NCBI GenBank assembly: GCA_028873975.1
Contig: JAPPMO010000037.1
Location: forward strand, 271-64,270
From: Chloroflexota bacterium
GTDB taxonomy: Bacteria > Chloroflexota > Anaerolineae > Aggregatilineales > Phototrophicaceae
Reading direction: 5' to 3'
Length of the DNA: 64,000 nt
Part shown: piece by piece, positions 34,860 through 43,728 of the stretch
How positions within the stretch are numbered: position 1 is the stretch's first letter
How the letters are laid out: each line of letters opens with the position of its first letter
The notes under the pieces: model-generated
What the model saw: the letters and a program-made list of their open reading frames with translations, nothing else
Told to the model about the DNA's origin: nothing
Database searches by the model: none
Position numbers and translations under genes: made by a program

Positions 34860-36556
34860 CCCTCCCCTGGCTTGGGACGGCGTTTCATGTCATGCAAGTC
34901 CGCGCCGGCCGGCACCATCGGATAAACCATCTCTTCTTTTTCAACTACGAATTCGATCAACGTGGGGCCATCAATATCGCGGGCGAACTGAACGGCATCC
35001 GCAATCTCATCTCGTTTTGTCACCCGGCGATTGGGGATTCTATAGGCATCCGCCAGCTTGCAAAAGTCCGGATTAAACAGTGGAGTCGCTTCGTAGCGCT
35101 TTTCATAGAATAACTCCTGCCACTGCCGCACCATGCCCAGGAAGAAATTGTTGATGATGGCGATATTGACATTGACGTTTTCCTGCGCGGCAGTCGCCAG
35201 CTCGCAGAGCGTCATCTGGAAACCGCCGTCGCCGACGATCGCCCAGACCTCTTCCTCGGGCTTCCCGAATTTGGCGCCGATAGCGGCCGGGAAGCCGAAA
35301 CCCATCGTCCCGAGCCCGCCACTGGTCAGCAAAGTCGCCGGGCGTTGATGCGGATAATACTGCGCCTCCAACATCTGGTGCTGCCCTACATCGGTGACAG
35401 TGATGGCTTCGCCTTGGGTATGCTCCCAGATATCGTTGATAACTTGCGCCGTCAAAAGCCGACCGGGCGTTTCATAGTTGAGGATGTCGCGCTCACTGGA
35501 GTCTTCCAGCCAGTCGCGTATCCTGCCGATCCACTCCGGATGAGATTTCGGCTTGAGTTTGGGCAGCATCTGTGTGAGCACGGTCTTCAAGTCACCCGCG
35601 ATGCCGACGTCCGCTTTGACATTTTTGTTGATTTCCGACCGATCGATGTCGACATGGATTTTGCGCGCATTTCTGGCATAGGTCTTGAGGTTGCCGGTAA
35701 CGCGATCATCAAAGCGCATACCCAAGGCGATGAGCAGATCGGCTTCTTGAATGGCCAGGTTCGCGGATGCTTCGCCGTGCATGCCCATCATGCCGATCAC
35801 CAGAGGGTGATCTTCCGGCATGCCCCCCTTGCCCAGCAGCGTCAGCGTCACCGGAATCTGCGCCCGCTCGGACAATTCGCGCAGTTCCTGCATGGCGCCG
35901 GACATCATGATGCCGTGCCCGGCCAGGATAATCGGACGCTCCGCCTCTTCGATCAACCGCAAGGCGTCGCTGATCTCCGATCCGTCCGCGGACGAGGGCG
36001 GATGATAGCCCGGCAGCACAATCTCGCCTTCCGGATATTCGAATTCGGTCAGAGCCAACTGCACGTCTTTGGGGACGTCAACCAGTACCGGTCCCGGCCG
36101 TCCCGTGCGCGCGATATGAAAGGCTTCTTTCATCGTGTAGGCGAGGTCGCGCACGTCGGTAACCAGATAATTGTGCTTGGTGATCGGAAGGGTTACACCC
36201 GTGACATCCGTCTCTTGAAAGGCATCGGATCCGATGGCTGGAATTGGCACCTGGCCCGTTATCGCCAAAATCGGAGAAGAGTCCATCATCGCTGTCGCCA
36301 AGCCGGTAACCAGGTTGGTCGCGCCGGGTCCGCTGGTTGCGATGCAAACGCCGACTTCGCCGGTAGCGCGCGCATAACCGTCCGCCATATGCGATGCGCC
36401 CTGCTCGTGCCGCACCAAGACATGGTGGAGTCGGTTCTCATACTTGGTCATGGCGTCGTAGGTTGGCAATATCGCGCCGCCAGGATAGCCGAACATGACG
36501 TGAACGCCTTCTTGCAGCAGGCATTCCATGATGATTTCCGAACCTGTAAGTTTCAT
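34856..36556 (-). CDS. ilvB: Acetolactate synthase large (catalytic) subunit
   Basis: 566 residues, ThDP-dependent. The catalytic Glu is in VRHEQGASHMADGYAR, the FAD-binding region is mid-protein (ALGMRFDDRVTGN), and the ThDP/Mg2+ motif VGDGGFQMTLCELATAAQEN is followed by NN. ATG 36556 is taken over the adjacent GTG because GGAGG is then 5 nt away. It makes acetolactate for valine/leucine and acetohydroxybutyrate for isoleucine, the latter fed here by cimA. Confidence 0.96.
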   Translation of the reverse strand: MKLTGSEIIMECLLQEGVHVMFGYPGGAILPTYDAMTKYENRLHHVLVRHEQGASHMADGYARATGEVGVCIATSGPGATNLVTGLATAMMDSSPILAITGQVPIPAIGSDAFQETDVTGVTLPITKHNYLVTDVRDLAYTMKEAFHIARTGRPGPVLVDVPKDVQLALTEFEYPEGEIVLPGYHPPSSADGSEISDALRLIEEAERPIILAGHGIMMSGAMQELRELSERAQIPVTLTLLGKGGMPEDHPLVIGMMGMHGEASANLAIQEADLLIALGMRFDDRVTGNLKTYARNARKIHVDIDRSEINKNVKADVGIAGDLKTVLTQMLPKLKPKSHPEWIGRIRDWLEDSSERDILNYETPGRLLTAQVINDIWEHTQGEAITVTDVGQHQMLEAQYYPHQRPATLLTSGGLGTMGFGFPAAIGAKFGKPEEEVWAIVGDGGFQMTLCELATAAQENVNVNIAIINNFFLGMVRQWQELFYEKRYEATPLFNPDFCKLADAYRIPNRRVTKRDEIADAVQFARDIDGPTLIEFVVEKEEMVYPMVPAGADLHDMKRRPKPGEG

Positions 36557-36602
36557 CACCGCCTCCTTAACGCGCTAGTCTCGCGCCAACGCACTCGCCG
36601 CA

Positions 36603-37523
36603 TCATCCGTTGACAAATGTCAGCCAGTTATATTTGTCCGGCATTTCCCCGGATGTTATTGCGAAAAACTCGTTCTGAACCGCCTCTGTGACTGGACCCC
36701 GCGCCCCACAGCCAATCGAAATCCTGTCAACCGATTTCACCGGCGTGACTTCGGCAGCCGTGCCTGTAAAGAATATCTCGTCAGCCATATAGAGCATCTC
36801 GCGGGCGACCGGTTGGAAGCGAATCTCAACCCCCTGCGATTGCAGAATCCGCAAAGCGCTGTCGCGTGTGATGCCCATCAATATCGACGACCAGGCTCCG
36901 GGCGTATAAACGACGCCATCCAGGATGACGAAGATATTCTCCCCGGCGCCTTCGCTGACATAGCCATTGACGTCCAGGGCGATCCCTTCTTCAAAGCCGT
37001 TATCGTGCGCTTCCATGCTGACAAACTGGCTGTTGACGTAATTGCCGCCAGCTTTGACCAGCGCCATGTGCGTGTCCGGCGCCATGCGGCGGAAGGAACT
37101 GATCTGTACGTCAACCCCTTGTTCAATGGCTTCCGCGCCCAGATAGCGTCCCCATTCCATGGTTAGGATGAACGTTTCAGTCTCGGTGCGGCCCCGCCCT
37201 TCCAAGCCAAGGGCTCCGCTGCCGCGGAAAATAATCGGGCGGATGTAACAAGATTCATGGCCATTCCTGCGAACGGTTTCAATGATCGCGCTGTCTAGCG
37301 AATCGGGATCGTACTCGTGATCGATGCGCATGACGCGAGCGCCTTGCATCAGCCGCTCGGTGTGCTCGCGCAGGCGGAAGACTGCTGGACCCTTGGGCGT
37401 ATCATAAGCGCGGATACCTTCAAAGACGCTGGAACCATAATGCAAGGCATGAGCGCTGACATGCACCGTCGCGTCGTCCCACTTCACAAACTCGCCGTTG
37501 CGCCAAATCCATTCAGCAGTCAT
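36603..37523 (-). CDS. ilvE: Branched-chain amino acid aminotransferase
   Basis: 306 residues, PLP fold type IV. Visible: HALHYGSSVFEGIRAYDT, PLP-lysine ALVKAGGNYVNSQFV, EGAGENIFVI, and EIFFTGTAAEVTPVKSVDR. It performs the last step for Val, Leu and Ile. It is the first structural gene of the operon, about 116 bp after the leader terminator, with GGGG 8 nt before the ATG. Confidence 0.96.
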   Translation of the reverse strand: MTAEWIWRNGEFVKWDDATVHVSAHALHYGSSVFEGIRAYDTPKGPAVFRLREHTERLMQGARVMRIDHEYDPDSLDSAIIETVRRNGHESCYIRPIIFRGSGALGLEGRGRTETETFILTMEWGRYLGAEAIEQGVDVQISSFRRMAPDTHMALVKAGGNYVNSQFVSMEAHDNGFEEGIALDVNGYVSEGAGENIFVILDGVVYTPGAWSSILMGITRDSALRILQSQGVEIRFQPVAREMLYMADEIFFTGTAAEVTPVKSVDRISIGCGARGPVTEAVQNEFFAITSGEMPDKYNWLTFVNG

Positions 37524-37638
37524 CTACTTTCCCCTTGTTCTCCATTCGCTTGCGCCAAGACGGGCGCCGCTTGAGCCAGCGTCGCGTCTGTTTCATTGCT
37601 TTAGCCCAGCCTTGGCCCGCTGTCATCCGCCATAAACG

Positions 37639-37664
37639 AAAAAGCCTCCCGTGGCTGGGGAGGC
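37639..37664 (-). terminator. Attenuator terminator of the ilv-leu operon
   Basis: Minus strand GCCTCCC-CAGCCAC-GGGAGGC followed by TTTTTCG: a 7-bp GC stem and U-run about 40 nt after the leader peptide stop. GGCTTGGG just downstream of the leader stop is complementary, with one mismatch, to CCCCAGCC across the 5' arm and loop, a candidate antiterminator pairing. Confidence 0.85.
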
Positions 37665-37704
37665 TGTTGTCTTCTGGTTTCTTCCGCGATTCCTGCCCAA
37701 GCCC

Positions 37705-37782
37705 TTAAAGCCCACTGATAATCAAGAGGACGATGACAAGGATGAGGAGGCTAAGTGCAGGTGTCGCGGAATTGCTCTGCAT
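37705..37782 (-). CDS. ilv-leu operon leader peptide (attenuator)
   Basis: 25 codons, ATG 37782 to TAA 37705. The sequence begins MQSNSATPA and continues LSLLILVIVLLII then SGL; 12 of the 13 residues at positions 10-22 are Leu, Ile or Val. It lies between a strong promoter and an intrinsic terminator, ahead of ilvE. This is the arrangement of ribosome-mediated attenuation in enterobacterial ilv operons: stalling when charged Leu/Ile/Val tRNA is scarce would allow antitermination. A small membrane peptide is the alternative reading. Confidence 0.85.
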   Translation of the reverse strand: MQSNSATPALSLLILVIVLLIISGL

Positions 37783-37817
37783 CTGTTACATGGTCTCTCT
37801 CATAAAGAATACGCGTT

Positions 37818-37846
37818 ACAATAGCGAACTTTCTCGCATCTGTCAA
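37818..37846 (-). promoter_or_regulatory. Promoter of the ilv-leu operon
   Basis: Minus strand TTGACA, 17-bp spacer GATGCGAGAAAGTTCGC, TATTGT. The -35 is perfect, the -10 is 4/6. Start expected near 37811, about 30 nt before the leader ATG. Confidence 0.8.
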
Positions 37847-37915
37847 GCAATTTGGAGGATTGCTTTTTCTAAAGTTCATAGACAATTACAGGGATGCCCT
37901 GTGCATATTACCCAA

Positions 37916-39286
37916 CTAGCTCGTCAATCGCGTCTTGGCCAGGGCGATCTGCTTTCGCACTTCATCAGGCGCGGTCCCTCCGTAGGTCTTGCGTTGCGCC
38001 ACCGACCGAGGGAAATCGAATACCTCCGCGACGTCATCGCCGAATAGCGGGGAAATGGCTTGCAGGCTGGGAAGCGGGAGAGCCGACAAGTCCGTCCGCC
38101 TCTCGCTTGCGAGGCGCGCGACTTCGCCGACGATATGATGCGCCTGCCGGAAAGGCAAGCCCCTGCGCGCCAGGTAATCGGCCAAGTCCGTGGCGAGAAG
38201 CTCCTCTGTCAAGGAGTCCATCATTTTTTCGGCGTTCACCTGGAGGCTGGCGACAATCGCTGTCATCACCGGCAACAACTGATGCATGGTATCGCAAGAA
38301 TCGAATAGCGATTCTTTGTCCTCTTGCAAGTCCTTGTTGTAGCCACTGGGCAATCCCTTTAAGGTCGTCAGGAAACCGGCCAGATTGCCGACGAGACGGC
38401 CCGCCTTGCCGCGCATCAACTCCATAGGATCGGCATTGCGCTTTTGCGGCATCAAACTGGAACCGGTGCTGTAGCGATCATCCAGGGTGATGAAGCCAAA
38501 GGAAGGATTGGAGTAAACGAGTATGTCTTCCGCCAAGCGACTTAGATGACCGGCGCACAAAGCGATCGCGTATAAGAGATCGGCGACGAAATCCCTGTCG
38601 CTGACGGCATCGAGGCTGTTCTGGCTCGGCGCGTCAAAACCCAGATCAGCGGCGATTTGCTGGCGATCCAGACCAAAAGGGTTGCCGGCCAGCGCGCCCG
38701 AGCCCAGCGGGCAAATCGACATTCGCTGCCGGGCTGATCCCAAACGATCCTGGTCGCGCTCCAGCATCCAGAAAAAGCTCATCAACCAGTGAGCGACCGT
38801 GATCGGCTGCGCCGGTTGCAGATGCGTGTAACCCGGCATCAATGTCTCTATGCGGCTTTCGCTTGTCTCGACGATCGCGGCCTGCAGATCCCGCAATTCG
38901 CTGGCCAGGCGATCGGCCGCGCGCATGCTCCACAGACGAAAATCCGTCGCCACTTGATCATTGCGGCTGCGGCCCGTGTGCAGCTTGCCGCCGACATCGC
39001 CGATGATCTCGATCAGACGCCGTTCGACGGCGGTATGGACATCTTCATCGGCTTCCTGCAGCTCGAAATCGCCGGTCTCGAATTCCTGCAAGACTTCGCG
39101 CAATCCCGCAACAATCGCCTGCGCTTCGTCGGATCTAATGATTTCGGCATCCGCAAGCGCCAGAGCATAGACGATACTACCTTCGATGTCTTCCCGGTAA
39201 AAGCGAATGTCGAAGCCGATGCTGTCGTTCAGCGCCCGCAAGTCTTGATCGCTTGGCTGGGAGAACCGTCCGCCCCAGAGGCTCAT
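37916..39286 (-). CDS. argH: Argininosuccinate lyase
   Basis: 456 residues, fumarase/aspartase superfamily. It cleaves argininosuccinate to arginine and fumarate. Visible: LWGGRFSQPSDQ at the N-terminus, HTGRSRNDQVATDFRLW, PGYTHLQPAQPITVAHW and the signature loop GSSLMPQKRNADPMELMRG with the catalytic Ser. GAGGATGAAGGT precedes the ATG. It follows argG by 26 nt; its stop is 70 nt from the divergent-looking ilv promoter on the same strand, so it may read toward it. Confidence 0.97.
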   Translation of the reverse strand: MSLWGGRFSQPSDQDLRALNDSIGFDIRFYREDIEGSIVYALALADAEIIRSDEAQAIVAGLREVLQEFETGDFELQEADEDVHTAVERRLIEIIGDVGGKLHTGRSRNDQVATDFRLWSMRAADRLASELRDLQAAIVETSESRIETLMPGYTHLQPAQPITVAHWLMSFFWMLERDQDRLGSARQRMSICPLGSGALAGNPFGLDRQQIAADLGFDAPSQNSLDAVSDRDFVADLLYAIALCAGHLSRLAEDILVYSNPSFGFITLDDRYSTGSSLMPQKRNADPMELMRGKAGRLVGNLAGFLTTLKGLPSGYNKDLQEDKESLFDSCDTMHQLLPVMTAIVASLQVNAEKMMDSLTEELLATDLADYLARRGLPFRQAHHIVGEVARLASERRTDLSALPLPSLQAISPLFGDDVAEVFDFPRSVAQRKTYGGTAPDEVRKQIALAKTRLTS

Positions 39287-39312
39287 ACCTTCATCCTCGC
39301 GCCATTCATAAG

Positions 39313-40575
39313 CTAGTCGCGCTTGAATTTGCTGTAATCCGGCTGCCGATAGCTGGTTTTGCCGCCGCCCTCCGTCTGCAGCATGGCTTCCACTTTAATC
39401 GGCAAACCGAATAATTGAATGAAACCCTGGGCGTCTTGCTGATTGTAAACGTCTTCTTCGCCGAAGGAGGCGTAGTCCTCGCGATACAAGCTATAGGGAC
39501 TCTTGCGGCCCGCCACCGCGATATTGCCTTTGTACAGTTTCAAGCGCGCGACGCCGGACACGGTGCGCTGCGTGACATCCACGAAGGCGTCCAAGGCTTC
39601 GCGCAGTTTGCTGTACCACATGCCATTGTAAACCAGCTCGGCGTACTTGGCAGCCAGGATATCCTTGTACTGCATCGTGTGTTTATCCAGGCAGATGCTT
39701 TCCAGCAACTGATGGGCTCGATGCGCAATTGTCCCGGCCGGCGCCTCGTATACACCGCGGCTCTTCATGCCGACAAGCCGGTTTTCCACAATATCGCTAC
39801 GGCCAATGCCATGATTGCCGCCAATCTTGTTCAGCCTCAAAAACAGATCGACAGCGCCCAGTTCCTCGCCGTTCAAGGCGACAGGATAGCCTTCCTCGAA
39901 GGCAATCTCGATGTATTCGGCTTCGTCCGGCGCCTCCTCCGGACTCTTGCTGAGCTGGTACATGCTGTCTTCCGGCTCGTTCCAGGGATTCTCCAACAAG
40001 CCGCCTTCATGCGACAAGTGGAAGATATTGCGGTCGCGGCTATAGATGTCTTTCTCGGTTTGCGAGACCGGCACGTTGAATTCTTCCGCGTAAGCCAGCG
40101 CGTCTTCCCTGCCCCGGATATCCCATTCGCGCCAGGGAGCGATCGTCTTCAGCTTGGGATTGAGCGCCATCGTCGATACTTCAAAGCGCACCTGGTCGTT
40201 TCCCTTGCCGGTACATCCGTGCGCTACGGCATCGGCTCTTTCCATTTCGGCAATCTCGACCATGTGCTTGGCGATCAACGGACGCGCGAACGATGTGCCG
40301 AGCAGATATTCCCGCTCGTAGATCGCGCCGGCTCGCATGGTCGGGAATACGAAGTCAGTGAGAAACTCTTCGCGCAAATCCCGAATATAGAGCTTCGACG
40401 CCCCCGACGCGATTGCTTTCGCTTCCAAGCCTTCGAGTTCTTCCTCTTGCCCCAGATCCGCGCAGAAACAGACTACTTCGCACCCGTAGTTGTTCTTCAG
40501 CCAGGGTACGATCACCGATGTATCTAAACCGCCGCTATAGGCGAGTACTATTTTTGAAATATCGGATGTTGCCAT
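39313..40575 (-). CDS. argG: Argininosuccinate synthase
   Basis: 420 residues. It ligates citrulline and aspartate with ATP. Visible: the N-type PP-loop [34 protein letters not shown] and [24 protein letters not shown] lies 7 nt before the ATG. It forms a two-gene arginine unit with argH. Confidence 0.97.
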   Translation of the reverse strand: MATSDISKIVLAYSGGLDTSVIVPWLKNNYGCEVVCFCADLGQEEELEGLEAKAIASGASKLYIRDLREEFLTDFVFPTMRAGAIYEREYLLGTSFARPLIAKHMVEIAEMERADAVAHGCTGKGNDQVRFEVSTMALNPKLKTIAPWREWDIRGREDALAYAEEFNVPVSQTEKDIYSRDRNIFHLSHEGGLLENPWNEPEDSMYQLSKSPEEAPDEAEYIEIAFEEGYPVALNGEELGAVDLFLRLNKIGGNHGIGRSDIVENRLVGMKSRGVYEAPAGTIAHRAHQLLESICLDKHTMQYKDILAAKYAELVYNGMWYSKLREALDAFVDVTQRTVSGVARLKLYKGNIAVAGRKSPYSLYREDYASFGEEDVYNQQDAQGFIQLFGLPIKVEAMLQTEGGGKTSYRQPDYSKFKRD

Positions 40576-40942
40576 TGGCCCACTCCATCAGCAGGTTCAT
40601 TGAATATCGTCAAGTGTAATCAATCTTGCGGCATTTGGAAGAGGTCGCTGGGCGACATTCATAGCAATCGCAGCATGGTCAAGAATTCAAAGCATAATCT
40701 AAGTACAGAAATAGGACCACAACTCCAAAATAATAGTCGGCTGTAGGGGCGAGCCAAGGCTCGCCCCTACATTTACCTTACAATTTGTTGAACGACTTAC
40801 TTGGACTTACTTCTGTGTCCTCGGCGGTTAGAAAAATCTGCTGCGATTGCTCGCCAAGGACAAAACACGCTTGCCTTCAATTGCTCGCGCGGCTAGAATA
40901 TGTGGCGGTTTTTTTTGATGTCTTCTTGAATCGGAGTGCCAG
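40576..40942. other. Intergenic, 367 bp, with two repeat families
   Basis: It separates argG from a divergent small gene. It contains the 56-bp hairpin repeat (40735-40790) and directly after it an ACTTACTTCTGTGTCCTCGG repeat (about 40804-40850) whose continuation GGTTAGAAAAATCTGCTGCG matches 4770-4790. No extra gene seen; no arginine-repressor box is convincing. Confidence 0.55.
40735..40790 (-). repeat. 56-bp hairpin repeat, copy 2 (inverted)
   Basis: Plus strand AGTCGGCT then GTAGGGGCGAGCC-AA-GGCTCGCCCCTAC then ATTTACCTTACAATTTGTTG. It is the reverse complement of 9109-9164 apart from a few bases. The central AA reads the same in both orientations, as expected if hairpin arms isomerise. 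Confidence 0.85.
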
Positions 40943-41251
40943 ATGACGACTGTGGACGACCTGCGGAAAATGCGCGATGGCAAGGCTTTGCCTCACCTGG
41001 AACAGTACGCGCCGGTTTGGATCATCAGCGAGGAATTATTTGAGTCTGACGAAGCGATCCAGTTTCATGTGCTTTTTGAACATCACCTGCATGGCTGGGT
41101 GAACCGCCGTTATCGTTATGATGGCTTCAACAATACGCTTTATCACAAGGGACAGACCTTGCTGACGGAAGACGCTGCGCTGGAGCACATGGACGAGGAC
41201 CCCTATATTGAGGCCAGCGTCGCCGATATCCCCAACGCTTACGGCGGCTAG
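40943..41251 (+). CDS. Small soluble hypothetical protein
   Basis: 102 residues, not recognised. GGAG lies 7 nt before the ATG, so translation is well supported. It is acidic, rich in His/Tyr/Trp in the middle (FHVLFEHHLHGWVNRRYRYD), with no membrane segment or cysteine. It ends with a CTAG shared by the stop codons of this gene and the convergent glycosyltransferase, so the two genes overlap by 4 bp. Confidence 0.7.
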   Translation: MTTVDDLRKMRDGKALPHLEQYAPVWIISEELFESDEAIQFHVLFEHHLHGWVNRRYRYDGFNNTLYHKGQTLLTEDAALEHMDEDPYIEASVADIPNAYGG

Positions 41252-42504
41252 GTCTTGGGCAGTTTCTGACAGGCGACCGTTTCGAATGTCTTGATTAAGC
41301 GCTCGGCGATGCCAGACCAGGCGTATGCCTGCGCCGCCCGCGCCGCGCTGGCGCCCATAGACGCGGATTTCGCAGGATCGCTCACCAATGCGATGATGGC
41401 TTCCGTAAGCGATATCGGCTCCCGCGCCGGCACGTGGAAACCCGTCTCTCTATCCCTTACCAGGAATTGCAGCCCCCCAACTTGTGATGCGATGACCGGC
41501 GTTCCGCATGCCATCGCTTCCAGCGCGACCATGCCAAAGGACTCATAGTCCGATGGCACAATGACAGCCGTCGCGGCCGAGTAATACACGGGCAAATGCG
41601 CTTGTTCTTTTGCGCCCACAAAGCTCACGATCTGGTTGATTCCCAGTCTGCGGCTGAGATCTTGCAAGCGCTGTAGTTCCAGATCGCGGCGCGATTCGGG
41701 ATCGCCGCCTACGATCATGAAATGGAGTCGCTTGAGCAGAGACGGCCGCCGCTCCCGCAAGACATGAAGCGCCTCAAGAATGGTATCAACCGCTTTCAGC
41801 GGCTCGATGCGCCCGACAAAAAGCAAAACATGGCTTTCGGGATCAATACCCAGCTCTTGGCGCGCCTCTGCCGCCGATAAATTGGTATTAAATTGCTCCA
41901 GATTAACGCCGGGAGGGATCACAACCAATTGCCTGCGCCGGGCTCGATAGAGCCAGCGCAACTGCGCCAATTCCGCCGGGGTGGCTGCGATGATCCTGTC
42001 CGCCCAATTCAAAACCTGCGCTTCGGTTAATATGCGGCGATCGGGTTGATAGAATTCATTCGCGTGAATGCGCTTCTTCATGTGGCCCAGGGTATGAAAC
42101 ATGTGCACGAAACAGATGCCCCAAGCCTCCTTTAGTTTGGCGGCGACCCATCCGCTAAGCCAATAGTGACTGTAAACGATATCGTAGCGCAGATTGTGCA
42201 AGGTGGCGAAAGCCATCAGGTTGGCGGTAAATTCGGAAAGATGCGGGTACTGTTCGTCGGGAGGCAACGGCGTCTCTGGACCTGCCTGGAGATAGATCAC
42301 GCGTACCTTGGGACCTATGGAGTGGTCCACATCCGGCTCAGCGGGCGAAGACTTTCGTGTAAAAATGTCGATGTGGTATTCATGTTTGCCCAGCTCTTGC
42401 GCCAACTGGCGGATGTAGACGTTCATCCCGCCCGCCTTCATGCCGCCCATTGGCGCCAGCGGGCTCGTATGGACACTCAACAGGGCAATGCGTTGAATCG
42501 ACAT
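41248..42504 (-). CDS. Glycosyltransferase family 4
   Basis: 418 residues, GT-B fold. N-terminal SPLAPMGGMKAGGMNVYIRQ (acceptor-domain Gly loop) and C-terminal donor domain with VLLFVGRIEPLKAVDTILEA and the EX7E-like ESFGMVALEAMACGTPVIAS. It resembles retaining enzymes of the MshA/sucrose-phosphate type that use UDP- or GDP-sugars; the acceptor is not readable. ATG 42504 is preferred over the TTG one codon earlier. It is 16 nt downstream of the GNAT-like gene and probably cotranscribed with it. Confidence 0.9.
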   Translation of the reverse strand: MSIQRIALLSVHTSPLAPMGGMKAGGMNVYIRQLAQELGKHEYHIDIFTRKSSPAEPDVDHSIGPKVRVIYLQAGPETPLPPDEQYPHLSEFTANLMAFATLHNLRYDIVYSHYWLSGWVAAKLKEAWGICFVHMFHTLGHMKKRIHANEFYQPDRRILTEAQVLNWADRIIAATPAELAQLRWLYRARRRQLVVIPPGVNLEQFNTNLSAAEARQELGIDPESHVLLFVGRIEPLKAVDTILEALHVLRERRPSLLKRLHFMIVGGDPESRRDLELQRLQDLSRRLGINQIVSFVGAKEQAHLPVYYSAATAVIVPSDYESFGMVALEAMACGTPVIASQVGGLQFLVRDRETGFHVPAREPISLTEAIIALVSDPAKSASMGASAARAAQAYAWSGIAERLIKTFETVACQKLPKT

Positions 42505-42520
42505 CAATTGACTCGCGCAG

Positions 42521-43525
42521 TCAAGTTGCGCGGATATTCAGAACGGTGGTATCGCGCCCGCCCATGCGGTACTTGTAGCTCTCGTCGCCTCGCAAAAAAT
42601 CGTAATACTTGTAGCCGCTTTTAATGGCATGTTGGATGTTATAGGCCAGCAGAACGATGCCGGGACTCAACTGGCTATAATGCTGATGATCGTGACCGGA
42701 ATTATAGACCATCACCCGGTTCCCATAGACAAAGTTCATATACGCGGCAACGCGCTCTTCGTCGATAGTCAGGAAACTCAACTGCAGCCAACCCTTGTCT
42801 TGCGCCAATGGCACGATCCTTTTGAAAAAGCGCATGTTGCCTTCATCCAGCAAGAAACGCTCTTTTTCCGGGTCGCTGGCCGCCATCAAGCGCGCAAAAT
42901 GACCGATTTCTTGATCCAGGTTGTCTGTGCCATTGACAATGTACCAATCGATCGCGCTTTCCGACCCGTGAATGCGCCGCATCTTTCGTCGTACTTCGTG
43001 ACGCTGCTTCTTGTCCAGCTGCAGCATATAGCCGCCCCAGTCACTGGGAAGATCAATGACCGGACAGACCTCCTGCGGCTCTACCACAGTTGTGAATCCA
43101 CGTTCTCGCAATAAATCAGGAAGAATCTCGCGGGTCGGGGACTCTTGAGGGATGTTGCAGAGATCGAAGCAATCAATCGTAGCGCGTTCTTTCGCGAAAT
43201 AATCGGCAAAGGCTTCAAAGACCGGCTGCAAATGGTTCTCGTCTACAATGAAATCAAGATAATCCGTTACGTCCACACAGCCGATTATCTGGGCTTTAGG
43301 CCCGCGCTCGGATTCGGTCAGGAATAGAGGCGCTATTCCGACCAGCCTTTCCCGCTCGCGACAAGTCAAAATCAACAGTTCACCGGGCTGGTAGGCCTGC
43401 CACCAGGTCGAGTGCCATTCCCATGTGTAAAAGATGCAGTCGGATTGAGCGCGCCCCAGCAGATCGTTCCATTCCGCCTGCAGGCTGTCAAATACCGCCG
43501 CTTGACGATGTACGCTTAGTTCCAC
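42521..43525 (-). CDS. GNAT/FemAB-like acyltransferase (CelD/BcsL-type)
   Basis: 334 residues from a GTG with GAGG 6 nt upstream. The start FDSLQAEWNDLLGRAQSDCI and the following FYTWEWHSTWWQAY, plus the C-terminal SPGIVLLAYNIQHAIKSGYK and YYDFLRGDESYKYRMGG, match the pattern of Acetyltransf_6 proteins. These sit in polysaccharide or cellulose-related clusters and are thought to acylate sugars or envelope glycans. Pairing with a GT4 enzyme fits that context. The substrate is unknown. Confidence 0.8.
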   Translation of the reverse strand: MELSVHRQAAVFDSLQAEWNDLLGRAQSDCIFYTWEWHSTWWQAYQPGELLILTCRERERLVGIAPLFLTESERGPKAQIIGCVDVTDYLDFIVDENHLQPVFEAFADYFAKERATIDCFDLCNIPQESPTREILPDLLRERGFTTVVEPQEVCPVIDLPSDWGGYMLQLDKKQRHEVRRKMRRIHGSESAIDWYIVNGTDNLDQEIGHFARLMAASDPEKERFLLDEGNMRFFKRIVPLAQDKGWLQLSFLTIDEERVAAYMNFVYGNRVMVYNSGHDHQHYSQLSPGIVLLAYNIQHAIKSGYKYYDFLRGDESYKYRMGGRDTTVLNIRAT

Positions 43526-43607
43526 TTTTGCCTCTGCTCTTCGTCGGGTTCGAGCCTCGGCTTAGGGACCGAACTCATTAACTGTGACAGCGCCGAGTTA
43601 TCCATTC

Positions 43608-43728
43608 TTACGAAGCGCGTCCCGCATCGCCCCGCTTTTGATAACCTTGAATTGCGGTAGACGCGCGGGTTTATTGTTTTGTGCGAGCGCGGTGGCTCAA
43701 ATTCGCCGGTTGCGCGCCGAGCGGCTTA
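43608..43728 (+). repeat. Dispersed repeat, longest copy, ending at the rhodanese stop codon
   Basis: Begins near AAGCGCGTCCCGCATCGCC and ends CGCCGGTTGCGCGCCGAGCG-GCTTA. The final TTA is the reverse complement of the TAA stop of the rhodanese gene. About 30 bp longer than the copy at 63020. Confidence 0.7.

Noticed and set aside
40590..40660. argG promoter or ArgR operator
   Set aside because: A TACACT box with a poor -35 (TTCCAA) exists, but neither it nor any ARG-box palindrome is convincing.
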